Assembly (NCBI GenBank): GCA_934454435.1
Contig: CAKSGA010000035.1
Location: 1-20,875 of the forward strand
Direction of reading: 5' to 3'
Source of the DNA: an uncultured Oscillospiraceae bacterium
Lineage (GTDB): Bacteria > Bacillota > Clostridia > Oscillospirales > Ruminococcaceae
Length of the DNA: 20,875 bases
Under the pieces are notes generated by a model that saw nothing but the letters and a program-made list of their open reading frames with translations, did no database searches and was not told where the DNA came from. Shown one piece after another: positions 1-7,708 of this stretch. A program made the translations under genes and the position numbers. How positions within the stretch are numbered: the first letter of the stretch is position 1; each line of letters begins with the position of its first letter.

Positions 1-1
1 G

Positions 2-580
2 GCTTTCATCACCGAGCAGGAACTCCCCAGGAGCATTTATCTTATCGAAGGTGCAAAGAAGTGCGCTATCGAGATCTGCTCGCTGTCCAAGACCGCAGGC
101 TTCACCGGCACCCGCTGCGGTTACACCATCGTTCCGGAAGAGCTTATCCAGAAGGACAGCCAGGGCAATGACGTGAAGATAGCCGACCTCTGGAACAGAC
201 GTCAGGGCAGTAAGTTCAACGGTGTTTCCTATCCTGTTCAGCGTGCGGCTGAGGCTGTGTTTACTCCCGAGGGACAGAAGCAGACAAAGGCTACCATCGC
301 TTACTATCAGGAGAACGCAAGGATCATCGCAAAGACCTGCGATGAGCTTGGTATCAAGTACACCGGCGGTATCAACTCCCCGTACATCTGGCTCAAGAGC
401 CCGAATGGAATGGACAGCTGGGCGTTTTTCGACTACCTGCTGAACGAGATCCAGGTCGTAGGAACTCCGGGCGCAGGCTTCGGCGCAAACGGCGACGGCT
501 GGTTCAGACTGACCGCTTTCAGCACCCACGAGCTCACCACCGAGGCTATGGAGAGATTCAAGACGCTGTTCAAGAAGTAA
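2..580 (+). CDS. dapL: LL-diaminopimelate aminotransferase, C-terminal part
   Basis: This PLP-dependent class I/II aminotransferase converts tetrahydrodipicolinate with glutamate to LL-diaminopimelate, a one-step route to lysine and peptidoglycan precursors in the cytoplasm. The gene enters from the left edge, so only the last 192 codons are present; the open frame runs from base 2 to a TAA at 578-580. The segment [15 protein letters not shown] contains the PLP-binding lysine in the setting typical of DapL, and the following [20 protein letters not shown] and GTPGAGFG stretches also fit the family. It is the last gene before a bidirectional terminator and converges with the minus-strand block. 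DapL is common in Clostridia. The alternative, another class I aminotransferase, is much less likely given the lysine motif. Confidence 0.93.
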   Translation, partial: AFITEQELPRSIYLIEGAKKCAIEICSLSKTAGFTGTRCGYTIVPEELIQKDSQGNDVKIADLWNRRQGSKFNGVSYPVQRAAEAVFTPEGQKQTKATIAYYQENARIIAKTCDELGIKYTGGINSPYIWLKSPNGMDSWAFFDYLLNEIQVVGTPGAGFGANGDGWFRLTAFSTHELTTEAMERFKTLFKK

Positions 581-591
581 GCATACGCACC

Positions 592-619
592 AAAAGGGAG
601 GGGCAAGCCCCTCCCTTTT
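592..619. terminator. Bidirectional rho-independent terminator
   Basis: A perfect 12-bp stem, AAAAGGGAGGGG with CCCCTCCCTTTT, closes a CAAG loop. It is T-rich on the right for the plus strand and has the matching T-run on the other strand. It lies between two convergent genes (dapL and the EAL gene) and can serve both. Confidence 0.9.
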
Positions 620-620
620 A

Positions 621-2282
621 TTATTTGTTGACTTCCTTTAGCAGCTTGTCGAAATCCTCCTGTGGAATGGGCTTTGAGTAATAGAAGCCCTGTGCGGCGT
701 CGCAGCCGCAGTCGTGAAGGAACTGAGCCTGCTCCTTGGTTTCAACGCCCTCTGCGATGATGTCAAGACCGATATCCTGCGACATTGAAATGGTGTGGGA
801 GATTATCTTCCTGCCCCTGCCGCTTTCCATGAACCTGGAAAGGAACTCACGGTCTATCTTCAGCACATCGAACTGCGTAGTTTTCAGCATGTTCAGTGAG
901 GAATAACCCGAGCCGAAATCGTCCATCAGCATCGTGAATCCGGCGTCCTTCATCTGCTGTACCACATCGGAAACTCCCAGGGCGTCTGTGGTTTCTGTTA
1001 TCTCGAGCTCAAGCAGCTTTATCGGCACATCATATTTCTTCACAAGGTTCAGGAGGTAATCAACGACATCGAACGAGTGTATGTATTCCCTTGAAATGTT
1101 CACCGATATCGGAACCGGCGTGACGCCCTTGTTTATCCAGTCGCTGATCTTACGGCAGGCGCTTTCCCAGATGATCTGGTCCAGCTTCAGAATGAACCCG
1201 TTCTCCTCAAAAACCGGAACGAAATCTGCGGGGGAGATCATTCCCTTCTGCGGGTGTATCCATCTGGCCAGTGCCTCGGCACCGATTATCTTCCCGGTGG
1301 ATATGCTGTACTTCGGCTGGAGGAACATCACGAACTGATTGTCCACCAGCGCCGTTTTCATGTCCTCTTCGATTATCTGCTTCTTTTGCAGCTCGTTTTT
1401 CATTCTTCCGTTGAAGAAGCCGATGTTGTTCAGTGCGCTGCCCTTGACGGACTGACGTGCAATACTTGCGTTGTCGCCGTGTCTGCGGGTGTGGAGCGTT
1501 CTGTCCTCGGCAATAGCTACGCCGAATATCAGGCGGTAGTCCATGTCATGGAACCCTGACAGCATGCTTTCTATCTTGTGTATGAAGTCGAGCAGCTGCC
1601 GGTCGCTGTTAAACGTCGTCACGACCATGAACACATCTGCAGTCAGGCGGCAGTAGGGCTGCTCCTCGCTGCATATCAGCCCCAGAGTCTGCGTCAGGAA
1701 CGCAAGCAGCTCGTCGCCCTCCTCAACGCCGTATTTCTCATTTATCAGCTTGAAGCGCTCAACATCGAACTGAATGAACGCTATCTCTTCGTCCGGGTGA
1801 CGTGCCATCATGTCGGCTATCTCCTGGCTGTATATCTGCGGAGCACGGTCAGACGAGAAACTTGTAAGTATCTTCTTTGTCACTATCTCTTTGGAACTGT
1901 ACGGCCGAATAGTCCCGTGGACTGCAAGTATCTTCCCGTTATCGTCCCGCAGAAAATGCGCAAAGAACCCGCACAGGGCATAATCGTCGTCCGGCCGGAA
2001 TTTCATATTGATGTCCACACTAAGGCTGCTGCGGTCTGTTCCGGAGATTATCCCGCTTTCCAGCTGGGAACTGAAAATATTGAACTGCGGCATGGACTGC
2101 TCGTCTATCAGTCCGCTGTCCCTCAGGAAATCAAGGGGGTCGTCGGTAACTTCTTTGAACAGGTCGCTGCCGGCGGTGACAACAGTGCCTTCAGTGCAGT
2201 CCCACAGGAAGTGGAGCGAGTGTTTGTCCTTATTCAGAATGTCGATAAATAACTGTTTGTCTTTTTCAGAGATACTGCACAT
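621..2282 (-). CDS. PAS-like / degenerate GGDEF / EAL protein, probable cyclic-di-GMP phosphodiesterase
   Basis: The predicted protein has 553 residues and no membrane segment. I chose the ATG at 2280-2282 because an AGGTGG ribosome binding site lies just upstream; a longer in-frame start has none. Residues about 24-125 look like a PAS-type sensor. About 155-290 is a GGDEF fold whose signature is RLTADVF instead of RxGGDEF, so cyclase activity is unlikely and it may only bind nucleotide. About 310-545 is an EAL domain with the residues expected of an active phosphodiesterase: EALAR, the Asn of SVNIS, the Glu of LEITET, DDFGSGYSS, LKID, EGVET and QGFYYSKP. It would hydrolyse c-di-GMP to pGpG in response to an unknown cytoplasmic signal. 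It has its own promoter and is probably not part of the recO operon. Confidence 0.9.
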   Translation of the reverse strand: MCSISEKDKQLFIDILNKDKHSLHFLWDCTEGTVVTAGSDLFKEVTDDPLDFLRDSGLIDEQSMPQFNIFSSQLESGIISGTDRSSLSVDINMKFRPDDDYALCGFFAHFLRDDNGKILAVHGTIRPYSSKEIVTKKILTSFSSDRAPQIYSQEIADMMARHPDEEIAFIQFDVERFKLINEKYGVEEGDELLAFLTQTLGLICSEEQPYCRLTADVFMVVTTFNSDRQLLDFIHKIESMLSGFHDMDYRLIFGVAIAEDRTLHTRRHGDNASIARQSVKGSALNNIGFFNGRMKNELQKKQIIEEDMKTALVDNQFVMFLQPKYSISTGKIIGAEALARWIHPQKGMISPADFVPVFEENGFILKLDQIIWESACRKISDWINKGVTPVPISVNISREYIHSFDVVDYLLNLVKKYDVPIKLLELEITETTDALGVSDVVQQMKDAGFTMLMDDFGSGYSSLNMLKTTQFDVLKIDREFLSRFMESGRGRKIISHTISMSQDIGLDIIAEGVETKEQAQFLHDCGCDAAQGFYYSKPIPQEDFDKLLKEVNK

Positions 2283-2321
2283 TCTAACACCACCTTCATG
2301 AAAATACACTTTTCTTATACA

Positions 2322-2350
2322 ATTATACCACACTTTTTCACAAATTGCAA
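2322..2350 (-). promoter_or_regulatory. Promoter of the EAL gene inside a 31-bp dyad
   Basis: On the minus strand there is TTGCAA (2345-2350), a 17-bp spacer and TATAAT (2322-2327), about 40 bp before the EAL start. The -35 box lies in the 11-nt centre of a perfect inverted repeat TTTTCACAAA / TTTGTGAAAA (2335-2344 and 2356-2365). The repeat may be an operator or a weak terminator for recO; the sequence alone does not decide. Confidence 0.7.
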
Positions 2351-2404
2351 GTGTTTTTGTGAAAATTGTAGTAAACAGGATGGGGGAAACTCAAACAATC
2401 GGCG

Positions 2405-3187
2405 TTATTCGATATTATTCTGCGGAATGCGCATGATCTTGAAGTAATCGAGAGCCGTAAAGGAACGCTCAGTACGGGCGAGAAAATAGTTCTCGGTGAC
2501 CCGTCCCAGAAGCTCCGCCCCGTCAGGGGAGAGCGTAAATCTGAATGCCCGGTCCAGCTTTGCGTATACGATGTTCCGCATAGCGGAAAGTATCTCCGGG
2601 GTGAGTACGAAGAAGTTTCCACGGTATTCCCGGTCGAAGCAGTCGCCGCATATGAGCTCGCCGTTTTCCGGCAGGAAGAACATTTCCTGGTGCTCGAACG
2701 CACCGCAGTTGCAGCAGCCCCGAAGGTCCGGGAGATATCCCAGCATGCAGGAATATCTCAGCTCGAACGCCGACTTCACGGCAGAAAGCGCCGCCGGTGA
2801 CTGCGCACGCTCCGCTTCGTAAAGGGATATCGCAAAGAACCTCACCAGGCTGTCGGAGGCGTACTGTGCCTGTTCCTGCGGAGTGCAGAACTTCACCGCC
2901 TGCGCAAAATACGAACCCAGGGCGAGCTTCCCGATGTCGCTGCCGAGCTCATGGAAGCTCCGTTTGGGCTTTGCGGAGTTCAGGGTATAGCGGAGCTTTG
3001 TTTTGTTCAGGCAGAAGGTCGCATAGGAAAACAGCCCGCAGGAACCAAGCAGCGAGCTGTTTATCTTCTTTACGCCGTGCGCCGTCGCTTCGATTATACC
3101 CTGTTCATCGGTGAGGATATCGAGGAAACAGCTGTTTTCCCCTATCTCACGTCTGCCAACGACTATCCCGTCATAGGTGAACAGCAT
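2405..3187 (-). CDS. recO: DNA repair protein RecO
   Basis: RecO anneals single strands and helps RecR load RecA onto SSB-coated DNA in the RecFOR recombination pathway. The 260-residue length is normal. The N-terminal OB fold (residues 1-80; FTYDGIVVGRREIGENS) is followed by the helical domain with two CxxC pairs, C158/C161 and C180/C183, a zinc site seen in many Firmicute RecO proteins. The ATG at 3187 has an excellent AGGAGGTG site upstream. The gene follows era by 23 bp on the same strand, an adjacency common in Firmicutes, and is probably the last gene of the GNAT-hisS-rimM-trmD-era-recO operon. Confidence 0.93.
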   Translation of the reverse strand: MLFTYDGIVVGRREIGENSCFLDILTDEQGIIEATAHGVKKINSSLLGSCGLFSYATFCLNKTKLRYTLNSAKPKRSFHELGSDIGKLALGSYFAQAVKFCTPQEQAQYASDSLVRFFAISLYEAERAQSPAALSAVKSAFELRYSCMLGYLPDLRGCCNCGAFEHQEMFFLPENGELICGDCFDREYRGNFFVLTPEILSAMRNIVYAKLDRAFRFTLSPDGAELLGRVTENYFLARTERSFTALDYFKIMRIPQNNIE

Positions 3188-3210
3188 GTTAACACCTCCT
3201 GAAAGGGCGC

Positions 3211-4122
3211 TTACATTCCCTCGTCCTGGTCGAACATTCCTAGGTCGGAGATGACACGCTCACGGTTGCGCCAGTCCTCCTTGACCTTGACGAAGCACTG
3301 CAGGTTGACCTTTGCGCCGAGAAGGTCCTCCATGTCGGTGCGTGCCATGGACGCTATCTGTTTCAGGCGCTCGCCGCCCTTGCCGATTATCATGCCCTTG
3401 TGGCTGTCCTTTTCGCAGATTATGACCACGCTGATGTCGATTATCTCGGTGTCGCCCTTCATGCGGCTCTTGAACTTCTCAACGTCCACTGCCGTGCCGT
3501 GGGGGATCTCCTCCTGCATCACACGCAGTATCTTCTCACGCACTATTTCCGAGCACATGAAGCGCTCTGTGCGGTCAGTTGCGATGTCGTCAGGAAAGAA
3601 GTGCTCGCCCTCTACTGCGAAGCGCTCCAGCACCGGGAGTATCTGGTCGGTGTTTATGCGGTTCTTTACGGATATCGGGATTATCTCCTCGAAATCGTAG
3701 AGCTCGGAGTACTGCTGTATTATTTTCAGTATCTCGCTCTTGTCCCTGAGCAGATCGACCTTGTTCAGCAGAAGCACCACGGAAGTCCCCCGGGAAGCGA
3801 AGCTGCGGATAAGATCCTGCTCGATGGAGGATATCTTTTTTGTGACGTCCGCCATGAGTATAGCACAGTCCACATCGTCAACGCTTTTCCTGATGGATTT
3901 CACCATGTGTTCTGACAGCTTGGTGCGTGGCTTGTGCATACCGGGAGTGTCAATGAAAACGTACTGAATGTCCCCGACTGTCAGCAGACCGTTTATGCGG
4001 TTGCGTGTGGTCTGGGGCTTTTCGCTGACTATCGACACCTTCTCGCCGACCAGAAGATTTGTCAGCGAGGATTTTCCGGCGTTAGCACGGCCGGTTATTG
4101 CTATGAATGCGTTCTTTGTCAT
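3211..4122 (-). CDS. era: GTPase Era
   Basis: Era is an essential GTPase that binds 16S rRNA near its 3' end and assists 30S assembly. The protein has 303 residues. The GTPase domain shows G1 GRANAGKSS, G3 DTPG and G4 NKVD, and the C-terminal KH RNA-binding domain shows IIGKGGERLKQI near residue 255. Nothing essential appears to be missing. The ATG lies one base beyond the trmD stop, which suggests translational coupling. Together with RimM, TrmD and HisRS it makes this operon a ribosome and tRNA maturation set. Confidence 0.96.
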   Translation of the reverse strand: MTKNAFIAITGRANAGKSSLTNLLVGEKVSIVSEKPQTTRNRINGLLTVGDIQYVFIDTPGMHKPRTKLSEHMVKSIRKSVDDVDCAILMADVTKKISSIEQDLIRSFASRGTSVVLLLNKVDLLRDKSEILKIIQQYSELYDFEEIIPISVKNRINTDQILPVLERFAVEGEHFFPDDIATDRTERFMCSEIVREKILRVMQEEIPHGTAVDVEKFKSRMKGDTEIIDISVVIICEKDSHKGMIIGKGGERLKQIASMARTDMEDLLGAKVNLQCFVKVKEDWRNRERVISDLGMFDQDEGM

Positions 4123-4123
4123 T

Positions 4124-5239
4124 TTATTTACCCTTATATTCCAGTCTGAATTCTTCGTAAACTATCGGCATATCCTCGGAAAATTCCCCGCCGATCGCCT
4201 TAAAGAATTCCCTGTGACGTGCAAGCCAGTCCTCAATGTTGTCGTCCTCGCCCATTTTGAGCACCTGTTCGAGCGTTATCTCGCTGAACCTTATTATCTG
4301 CGACCGAATGGTCTTTATAACGCAGCGTGGAAGACCGTCCCAGTCTGCGATTATCGTATATGTGCCTCTTTTCGGGAGCTCCATGCCTTCGTTTCGGTAT
4401 ATCCGTGCACGCTTTTTCCCACGCTTGATAAGCTTTATAAGGTGTTCAGATGTGGCGGGATCTTTTCCCATATTGGATTTTCCCACACTCGTGATATTTT
4501 CTTCAGGCTTCTTTTCTGCAACGAACTGATGCCAGAATTCGTCAACTGCTTTATAAATGTACTCATTGTACATGTCGGGGCGCTTGCGTTTCGTCACCCT
4601 GAGAGCTTCACGCTGCTGCCATTCGGTGACGGTGCGGTGATCTCCCGTAAGAAGCGTTTCCGGGACTTTTCTGCCGTGCCATTCCTCCGGGCGGGTATAC
4701 TGTGGGTACTCCAGGAGCCCGTTGTAGTGGCTTTCTATGCTGTAGGCGTCCTCGTTGGGGAGCACTCCGGGCTGAAGTCTTGCCACGGCGTCCGCAATGA
4801 TAAGCGCCGGGAGCTCGCCGCCGGTCAGCACGTAATTGCCGACTGAAAGCTCCTCGCACTCCAGCTCGTCCAGCACACGCTGGTCAACGCCCTCATAATG
4901 CCCGCAGAGAAGCACTAGCCAGGGCTCCGAAGCAAGCTCCTGCACCTTTTTCTGCGTGAGCACCTCGCCCTGGGGGGACATGTAGATGATTCGTGGCTTC
5001 CCCTCGTGCTGTGACTTTATGTCGGCGATACAGTCGAACACCGGCTGAGCCTGCATGAGCATTCCTGTGCCGCCGCCGTAGGGCTTGTCGTCCACACGGC
5101 GGTGCTTGTTCTCCGTATAGCTGCGGATATCGTGAGAGTATATCTCGATGTGGCCGTTCTTTATGCCCCTGCCGACTATGCTCTCATGGATAACGCTGTC
5201 GCACATATCCGTGAACAGCGTTGCAATGTCGATCCTCAT
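4124..5239 (-). CDS. trmD: tRNA (guanine-N1)-methyltransferase TrmD fused to a C-terminal ASCH domain
   Basis: Residues 1 to about 228 are TrmD, which makes m1G37 in tRNAs with G at position 36 and prevents +1 frameshifting. Visible motifs are DDKPYGGGTGM, IYMSPQG, LCGHYEGVDQR, the knot segment SVGNYVLTGGELPA and GLLEYPQYTRPEEW. Normal bacterial TrmD ends near residue 240-255, but this frame continues without a break to 371. The extra part (about 229-371) reads as a complete ASCH domain: FWHQF at its start, then GKKRAR, ELPKRGTYTIIADWDG, CVIKT, IRFSEIT, the acidic EDDNIEDW, and EFSEDMPIVYEEF. ASCH is a PUA-like fold linked to RNA binding or modified-base hydrolysis. The usual Thr/Ser after GKK(R/T)A is Arg here, so hydrolase activity is doubtful. 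It overlaps rimM by 4 bp (ATGA). TrmD is certain; the ASCH call is strong by motif. Confidence 0.93.
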   Translation of the reverse strand: MRIDIATLFTDMCDSVIHESIVGRGIKNGHIEIYSHDIRSYTENKHRRVDDKPYGGGTGMLMQAQPVFDCIADIKSQHEGKPRIIYMSPQGEVLTQKKVQELASEPWLVLLCGHYEGVDQRVLDELECEELSVGNYVLTGGELPALIIADAVARLQPGVLPNEDAYSIESHYNGLLEYPQYTRPEEWHGRKVPETLLTGDHRTVTEWQQREALRVTKRKRPDMYNEYIYKAVDEFWHQFVAEKKPEENITSVGKSNMGKDPATSEHLIKLIKRGKKRARIYRNEGMELPKRGTYTIIADWDGLPRCVIKTIRSQIIRFSEITLEQVLKMGEDDNIEDWLARHREFFKAIGGEFSEDMPIVYEEFRLEYKGK

Positions 5240-5757
5240 TCTTCGTCACCGTCGTCAAAAAGCCCGGGCAGCGGACGAATTATCATCTCGCCTGCGTCAA
5301 GGTCGGTTTTCAGGACTACCTCGTCAATGCAGGGGAACATAAGCTCGCTGCCGTCGTCCTTTCTGATGGAGTAGACGTCGCTGGCACCGTTCTGGTAGAC
5401 ATCGGTTATCTTGCCGTAGACCTCGCCGGTGTCGGCGTCCTTTACGGTAAGCCCGATGATGTCCTGAATGAAGTACAGACCCTCTTCCAGCTCAGCGTCG
5501 CTGCGGTCGAGATAGAGTATCTTCCCGATGAGCGGCTGCGCCTGTTCTATCTTGTCGATACCCTGGAACTTCATGACCACGACGTTCTTGTGCGGAAACG
5601 CCCGGGTGACTTCCATGGGGGTCTTTCCCCTGTCGAGATACAGCGTGTCGAAGTCGCAGAGGACCTCGGCGCTGTCGCAGTAGTACTGCACCCGGACTTC
5701 GCCCCTGATACCCTGGGTAGCGACTATCTTACCAATTTCGAGAAACTGTTTTTTCAT
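5236..5757 (-). CDS. rimM: Ribosome maturation factor RimM
   Basis: RimM binds ribosomal protein S19 and helps mature the head of the 30S subunit. The 173-residue protein has the family's usual length: an N-terminal RimM beta-barrel (LEIGKIVATQGIRGEVRV) and a C-terminal PRC-barrel (IIGLTVKDADTGEVYGKITDV...DVYSIR). It ends in an acidic tail. It lies 9 bp after hisS and overlaps trmD by 4 bp, the usual rimM-trmD pairing. The common flanking genes rpsP and rplS are absent here. Confidence 0.95.
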   Translation of the reverse strand: MKKQFLEIGKIVATQGIRGEVRVQYYCDSAEVLCDFDTLYLDRGKTPMEVTRAFPHKNVVVMKFQGIDKIEQAQPLIGKILYLDRSDAELEEGLYFIQDIIGLTVKDADTGEVYGKITDVYQNGASDVYSIRKDDGSELMFPCIDEVVLKTDLDAGEMIIRPLPGLFDDGDEE

Positions 5758-5766
5758 ATCGACCTC

Positions 5767-6993
5767 TTAAAGACCTATCTTGATAATCTCGTCAAAGCCC
5801 TGCTGCTTGGCCTTTGAGTAAGCCTTGTCAGCTTTCTTGCGGTTTGCTGCGGCGATAAGGGTGACATCGCTTTCAGCCTGGAGCTCATCGGATTTTGCGA
5901 TAGCTTCCAGGATAGCTTCCGGGCTGTGGAGGACAGCGGTCTTTTTTCTGCTTCCTGCGAGCTGGATATTGTTCTCGGTAACGATGGAGAAAATTCTCTC
6001 AAAGCCGATGGAGAAGCCGACTGCGGGAACTGTATCCCCGGTAAATCTGCCGATGAGGTTGTCGTAGCGTCCGCCGCCTGCGACGGTTCCGCCGAACTGC
6101 TTGCTTGCGACCTCGAAAACGGTGCCGGTGTAGTAGCCCTGACCCCTTACCAGTGACGGGTCGAATTCAACAGTGTAGCTGTCGGAGAGCTTGTCGGCGG
6201 TTTCGATGATGGTGCGGAGCTGCTCCAGCGTTTCCTTTGCGTCCTCGGAGCAGTACTGAGCCATGTCGTCCAGGGTCAGCTTACCCTTAGCGAGAAGAGC
6301 GGACAGGCTGTTTACGGCTTCCTCGGGCATGCCTTTTTCACGGAGCTCAGCGGCAACGCCGTCAGCGCCTATCTTGTCGAGCTTGTCGAAGCTCACGGAA
6401 ACGGTATCGAGGGCGTCCTCGGGGAAGCCCATGGTGAGCAGGGAATTCCTGAGCACACGGCGGTCGTTCACACGCACGGTGAACTCTCCGATACCGATCT
6501 TTGAAAGCGCCTTTGCAGTGACGGAGATCAGTTCGATCTCGCAGCACCAGGAGTCGGAGCCGAGAATGTCGATATCGCACTGCACGAACTCACGGAGCCT
6601 GCCACGCTGGGGTCTTTCAGCACGGTAGACCTTGTCTATCTGAATGCACTTGAACGGTGAGGGCAGGCTGTTCCTGTTGTTCGCATAGTAACGTGAGAGA
6701 GGCAGGGTAAGGTCGTAGCGCAGACCGAGATCGCACAGCTCCTTTTCGTCCACGGGGGATTTTGCGAGGGCTTCTGCGAGCTTGTCGCCACGCTTCATTA
6801 TGCGGAAAATGAGGTTGAGGTTGTCGCCGCCGTCGCTCTTGTCGAGGTTCTCTGCGCTCTCAATGGCGGGAGTGTAGATACGTGTGAACCCGCTTGCGGT
6901 GTAGGTCTCGAGAATGATGTTCATAAGGCGGTCACGCTGAGCGGCTGCCTCTGGTAGATATTCCTGCATACCCTTCTGAGGTTTTATGTTCAT
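5767..6993 (-). CDS. hisS: Histidine-tRNA ligase
   Basis: This class II aminoacyl-tRNA synthetase charges tRNA-His. The 408-residue protein shows motif 2 with YRAERPQRGRLREFVQCD, the histidine-binding signature as LVRGQGYYTGTVFEV, motif 3 as GFSIGFERI, and a C-terminal anticodon-binding domain. Two features differ from the E. coli type: RGQGYY replaces RGLDYY, and the middle contains a VSFDKLDKIG segment resembling archaeal/eukaryotic HisRS (SVDKLDK). The catalytic Arg of the signature is kept. It follows the GNAT gene by 18 bp with an AAAGGA site. No T-box is visible upstream. A HisZ-like paralog is unlikely because motif 3 and the anticodon domain are intact. Confidence 0.94.
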   Translation of the reverse strand: MNIKPQKGMQEYLPEAAAQRDRLMNIILETYTASGFTRIYTPAIESAENLDKSDGGDNLNLIFRIMKRGDKLAEALAKSPVDEKELCDLGLRYDLTLPLSRYYANNRNSLPSPFKCIQIDKVYRAERPQRGRLREFVQCDIDILGSDSWCCEIELISVTAKALSKIGIGEFTVRVNDRRVLRNSLLTMGFPEDALDTVSVSFDKLDKIGADGVAAELREKGMPEEAVNSLSALLAKGKLTLDDMAQYCSEDAKETLEQLRTIIETADKLSDSYTVEFDPSLVRGQGYYTGTVFEVASKQFGGTVAGGGRYDNLIGRFTGDTVPAVGFSIGFERIFSIVTENNIQLAGSRKKTAVLHSPEAILEAIAKSDELQAESDVTLIAAANRKKADKAYSKAKQQGFDEIIKIGL

Positions 6994-7011
6994 GTTTGTG
7001 TTTCCTTTCGT

Positions 7012-7443
7012 TTATAGATACTGGATAAATCCAGTCTTTTCAGTCCTGTTGTAGCCTGCGTGCTCGTAGAAGTTCAGAGTGCTGGGCAGCTTTGAGCCGG
7101 TCATGAGCACCAGCCGGTAGCAGTTGTTCTGCACGGCGAGCTCCCGGGCATATTCAAGGCAGGCGGTAGCTAGGTGACGTCCCCGGAAGTCCGGGTGCGT
7201 TACGACATTCTCGACCCATGCATAGGGTCGGGGCCCGTGGGTGAGGTTCGGCACTATGACGCAGGTCACGGTGCTCGCCAGTCTGCCGTCCTCTTCGGCG
7301 ACTATCAGGTGGTAGTCCGGGTCGTTCATCAGGCGTTCCCAGAGCTCCCGGGTCTGTGCTGCGGGAGGTATCTCGGTTTCGTGAAGATGCAGATATAGCT
7401 CCATAAGCTGTTCGTATTCGTCTGGGCGGACTTCTCTTATCAT
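7012..7443 (-). CDS. GNAT-family N-acetyltransferase
   Basis: A 143-residue cytoplasmic acetyl-CoA-dependent acetyltransferase; the substrate cannot be read from sequence. The acetyl-CoA loop is HPDFRGRHLATACLEYA (usual R-G-x-G-x-A, here with His in place of the second Gly), followed by CYRLVLMTG and the C-terminal FYEHAGY typical of the fold. I chose the ATG at 7441-7443 because AAGGAGG (7450-7456) lies 6 bp upstream; a longer version starting at 7464 lacks a site. It is the first gene of the operon running through hisS to recO, with a good promoter just upstream. Confidence 0.87.
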   Translation of the reverse strand: MIREVRPDEYEQLMELYLHLHETEIPPAAQTRELWERLMNDPDYHLIVAEEDGRLASTVTCVIVPNLTHGPRPYAWVENVVTHPDFRGRHLATACLEYARELAVQNNCYRLVLMTGSKLPSTLNFYEHAGYNRTEKTGFIQYL

Positions 7444-7471
7444 GGGCGGCCTCCTTGCATACATATATTAT

Positions 7472-7500
7472 ATTGTACCACAAAAGCGCATTGATTTCAA
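7472..7500 (-). promoter_or_regulatory. Promoter of the GNAT-hisS-rimM-trmD-era-recO operon
   Basis: On the minus strand TTGAAA (7495-7500), a 17-bp spacer and TACAAT (7472-7477) lie about 30 bp before the GNAT start. The downstream genes are separated by at most 23 bp or overlap, and no other clear promoter is seen between them. Confidence 0.7.
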
Positions 7501-7588
7501 GAGGTAACAGACAAAAAACGGCTTTCTGCGCAGAATTCAGCGTGCTTCACAAGCGGACACCTTGATTATTCCGCTATGCGGCTCCGGG

Positions 7589-7633
7589 CAAAAATAAAAG
7601 GCGCCGCAGCGGAACGAACCGCATAGCAGCGCC
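7589..7633 (-). terminator. Original tRNA-Lys terminator, now separated from its tRNA
   Basis: On the minus strand a GGCGC...GCGCC hairpin with an inner CGG/CCG stem is followed by TTTTATTTTT. It matches the terminator next to the intact tRNA-Lys at 10568-10612 except in the loop. Its position beyond the truncated tRNA half suggests it is the host's own terminator, displaced by the integrated element. Confidence 0.75.
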
Positions 7634-7684
7634 GATTATGGTGACCCATCCGGGACTCGAACCCGGGACACCTTGATTAAAAGT
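7620..7684. repeat. attL: 65-bp direct repeat containing the displaced tRNA-Lys 3' half
   Basis: Bases 7620-7684 are identical to 10599-10663. They hold the 3' half of tRNA-Lys (7638-7683, minus strand) from the CCA end through the T arm and variable loop to the anticodon loop. The match stops one base past TTAAAAG, the 7-nt anticodon loop read on this strand, the usual crossover segment for tyrosine integrases that target tRNAs. The wider homology begins at 7555 (see findings). The 5' half is missing, so this is not a functional tRNA. Confidence 0.9.
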
Positions 7685-7708
7685 TTCAGAAGAAAGGAGG
7701 TCGAGATC

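Noticed and set aside
3968..4846. 292-codon plus-strand frame opposite era/trmD
   Set aside because: It is antisense to well-supported conserved genes, with no ribosome binding site or recognisable domain.
7638..7683. Second tRNA-Lys gene
   Set aside because: Only the 3' half to the anticodon loop is present; the 5' half is replaced by element sequence, so it is an attL fragment.
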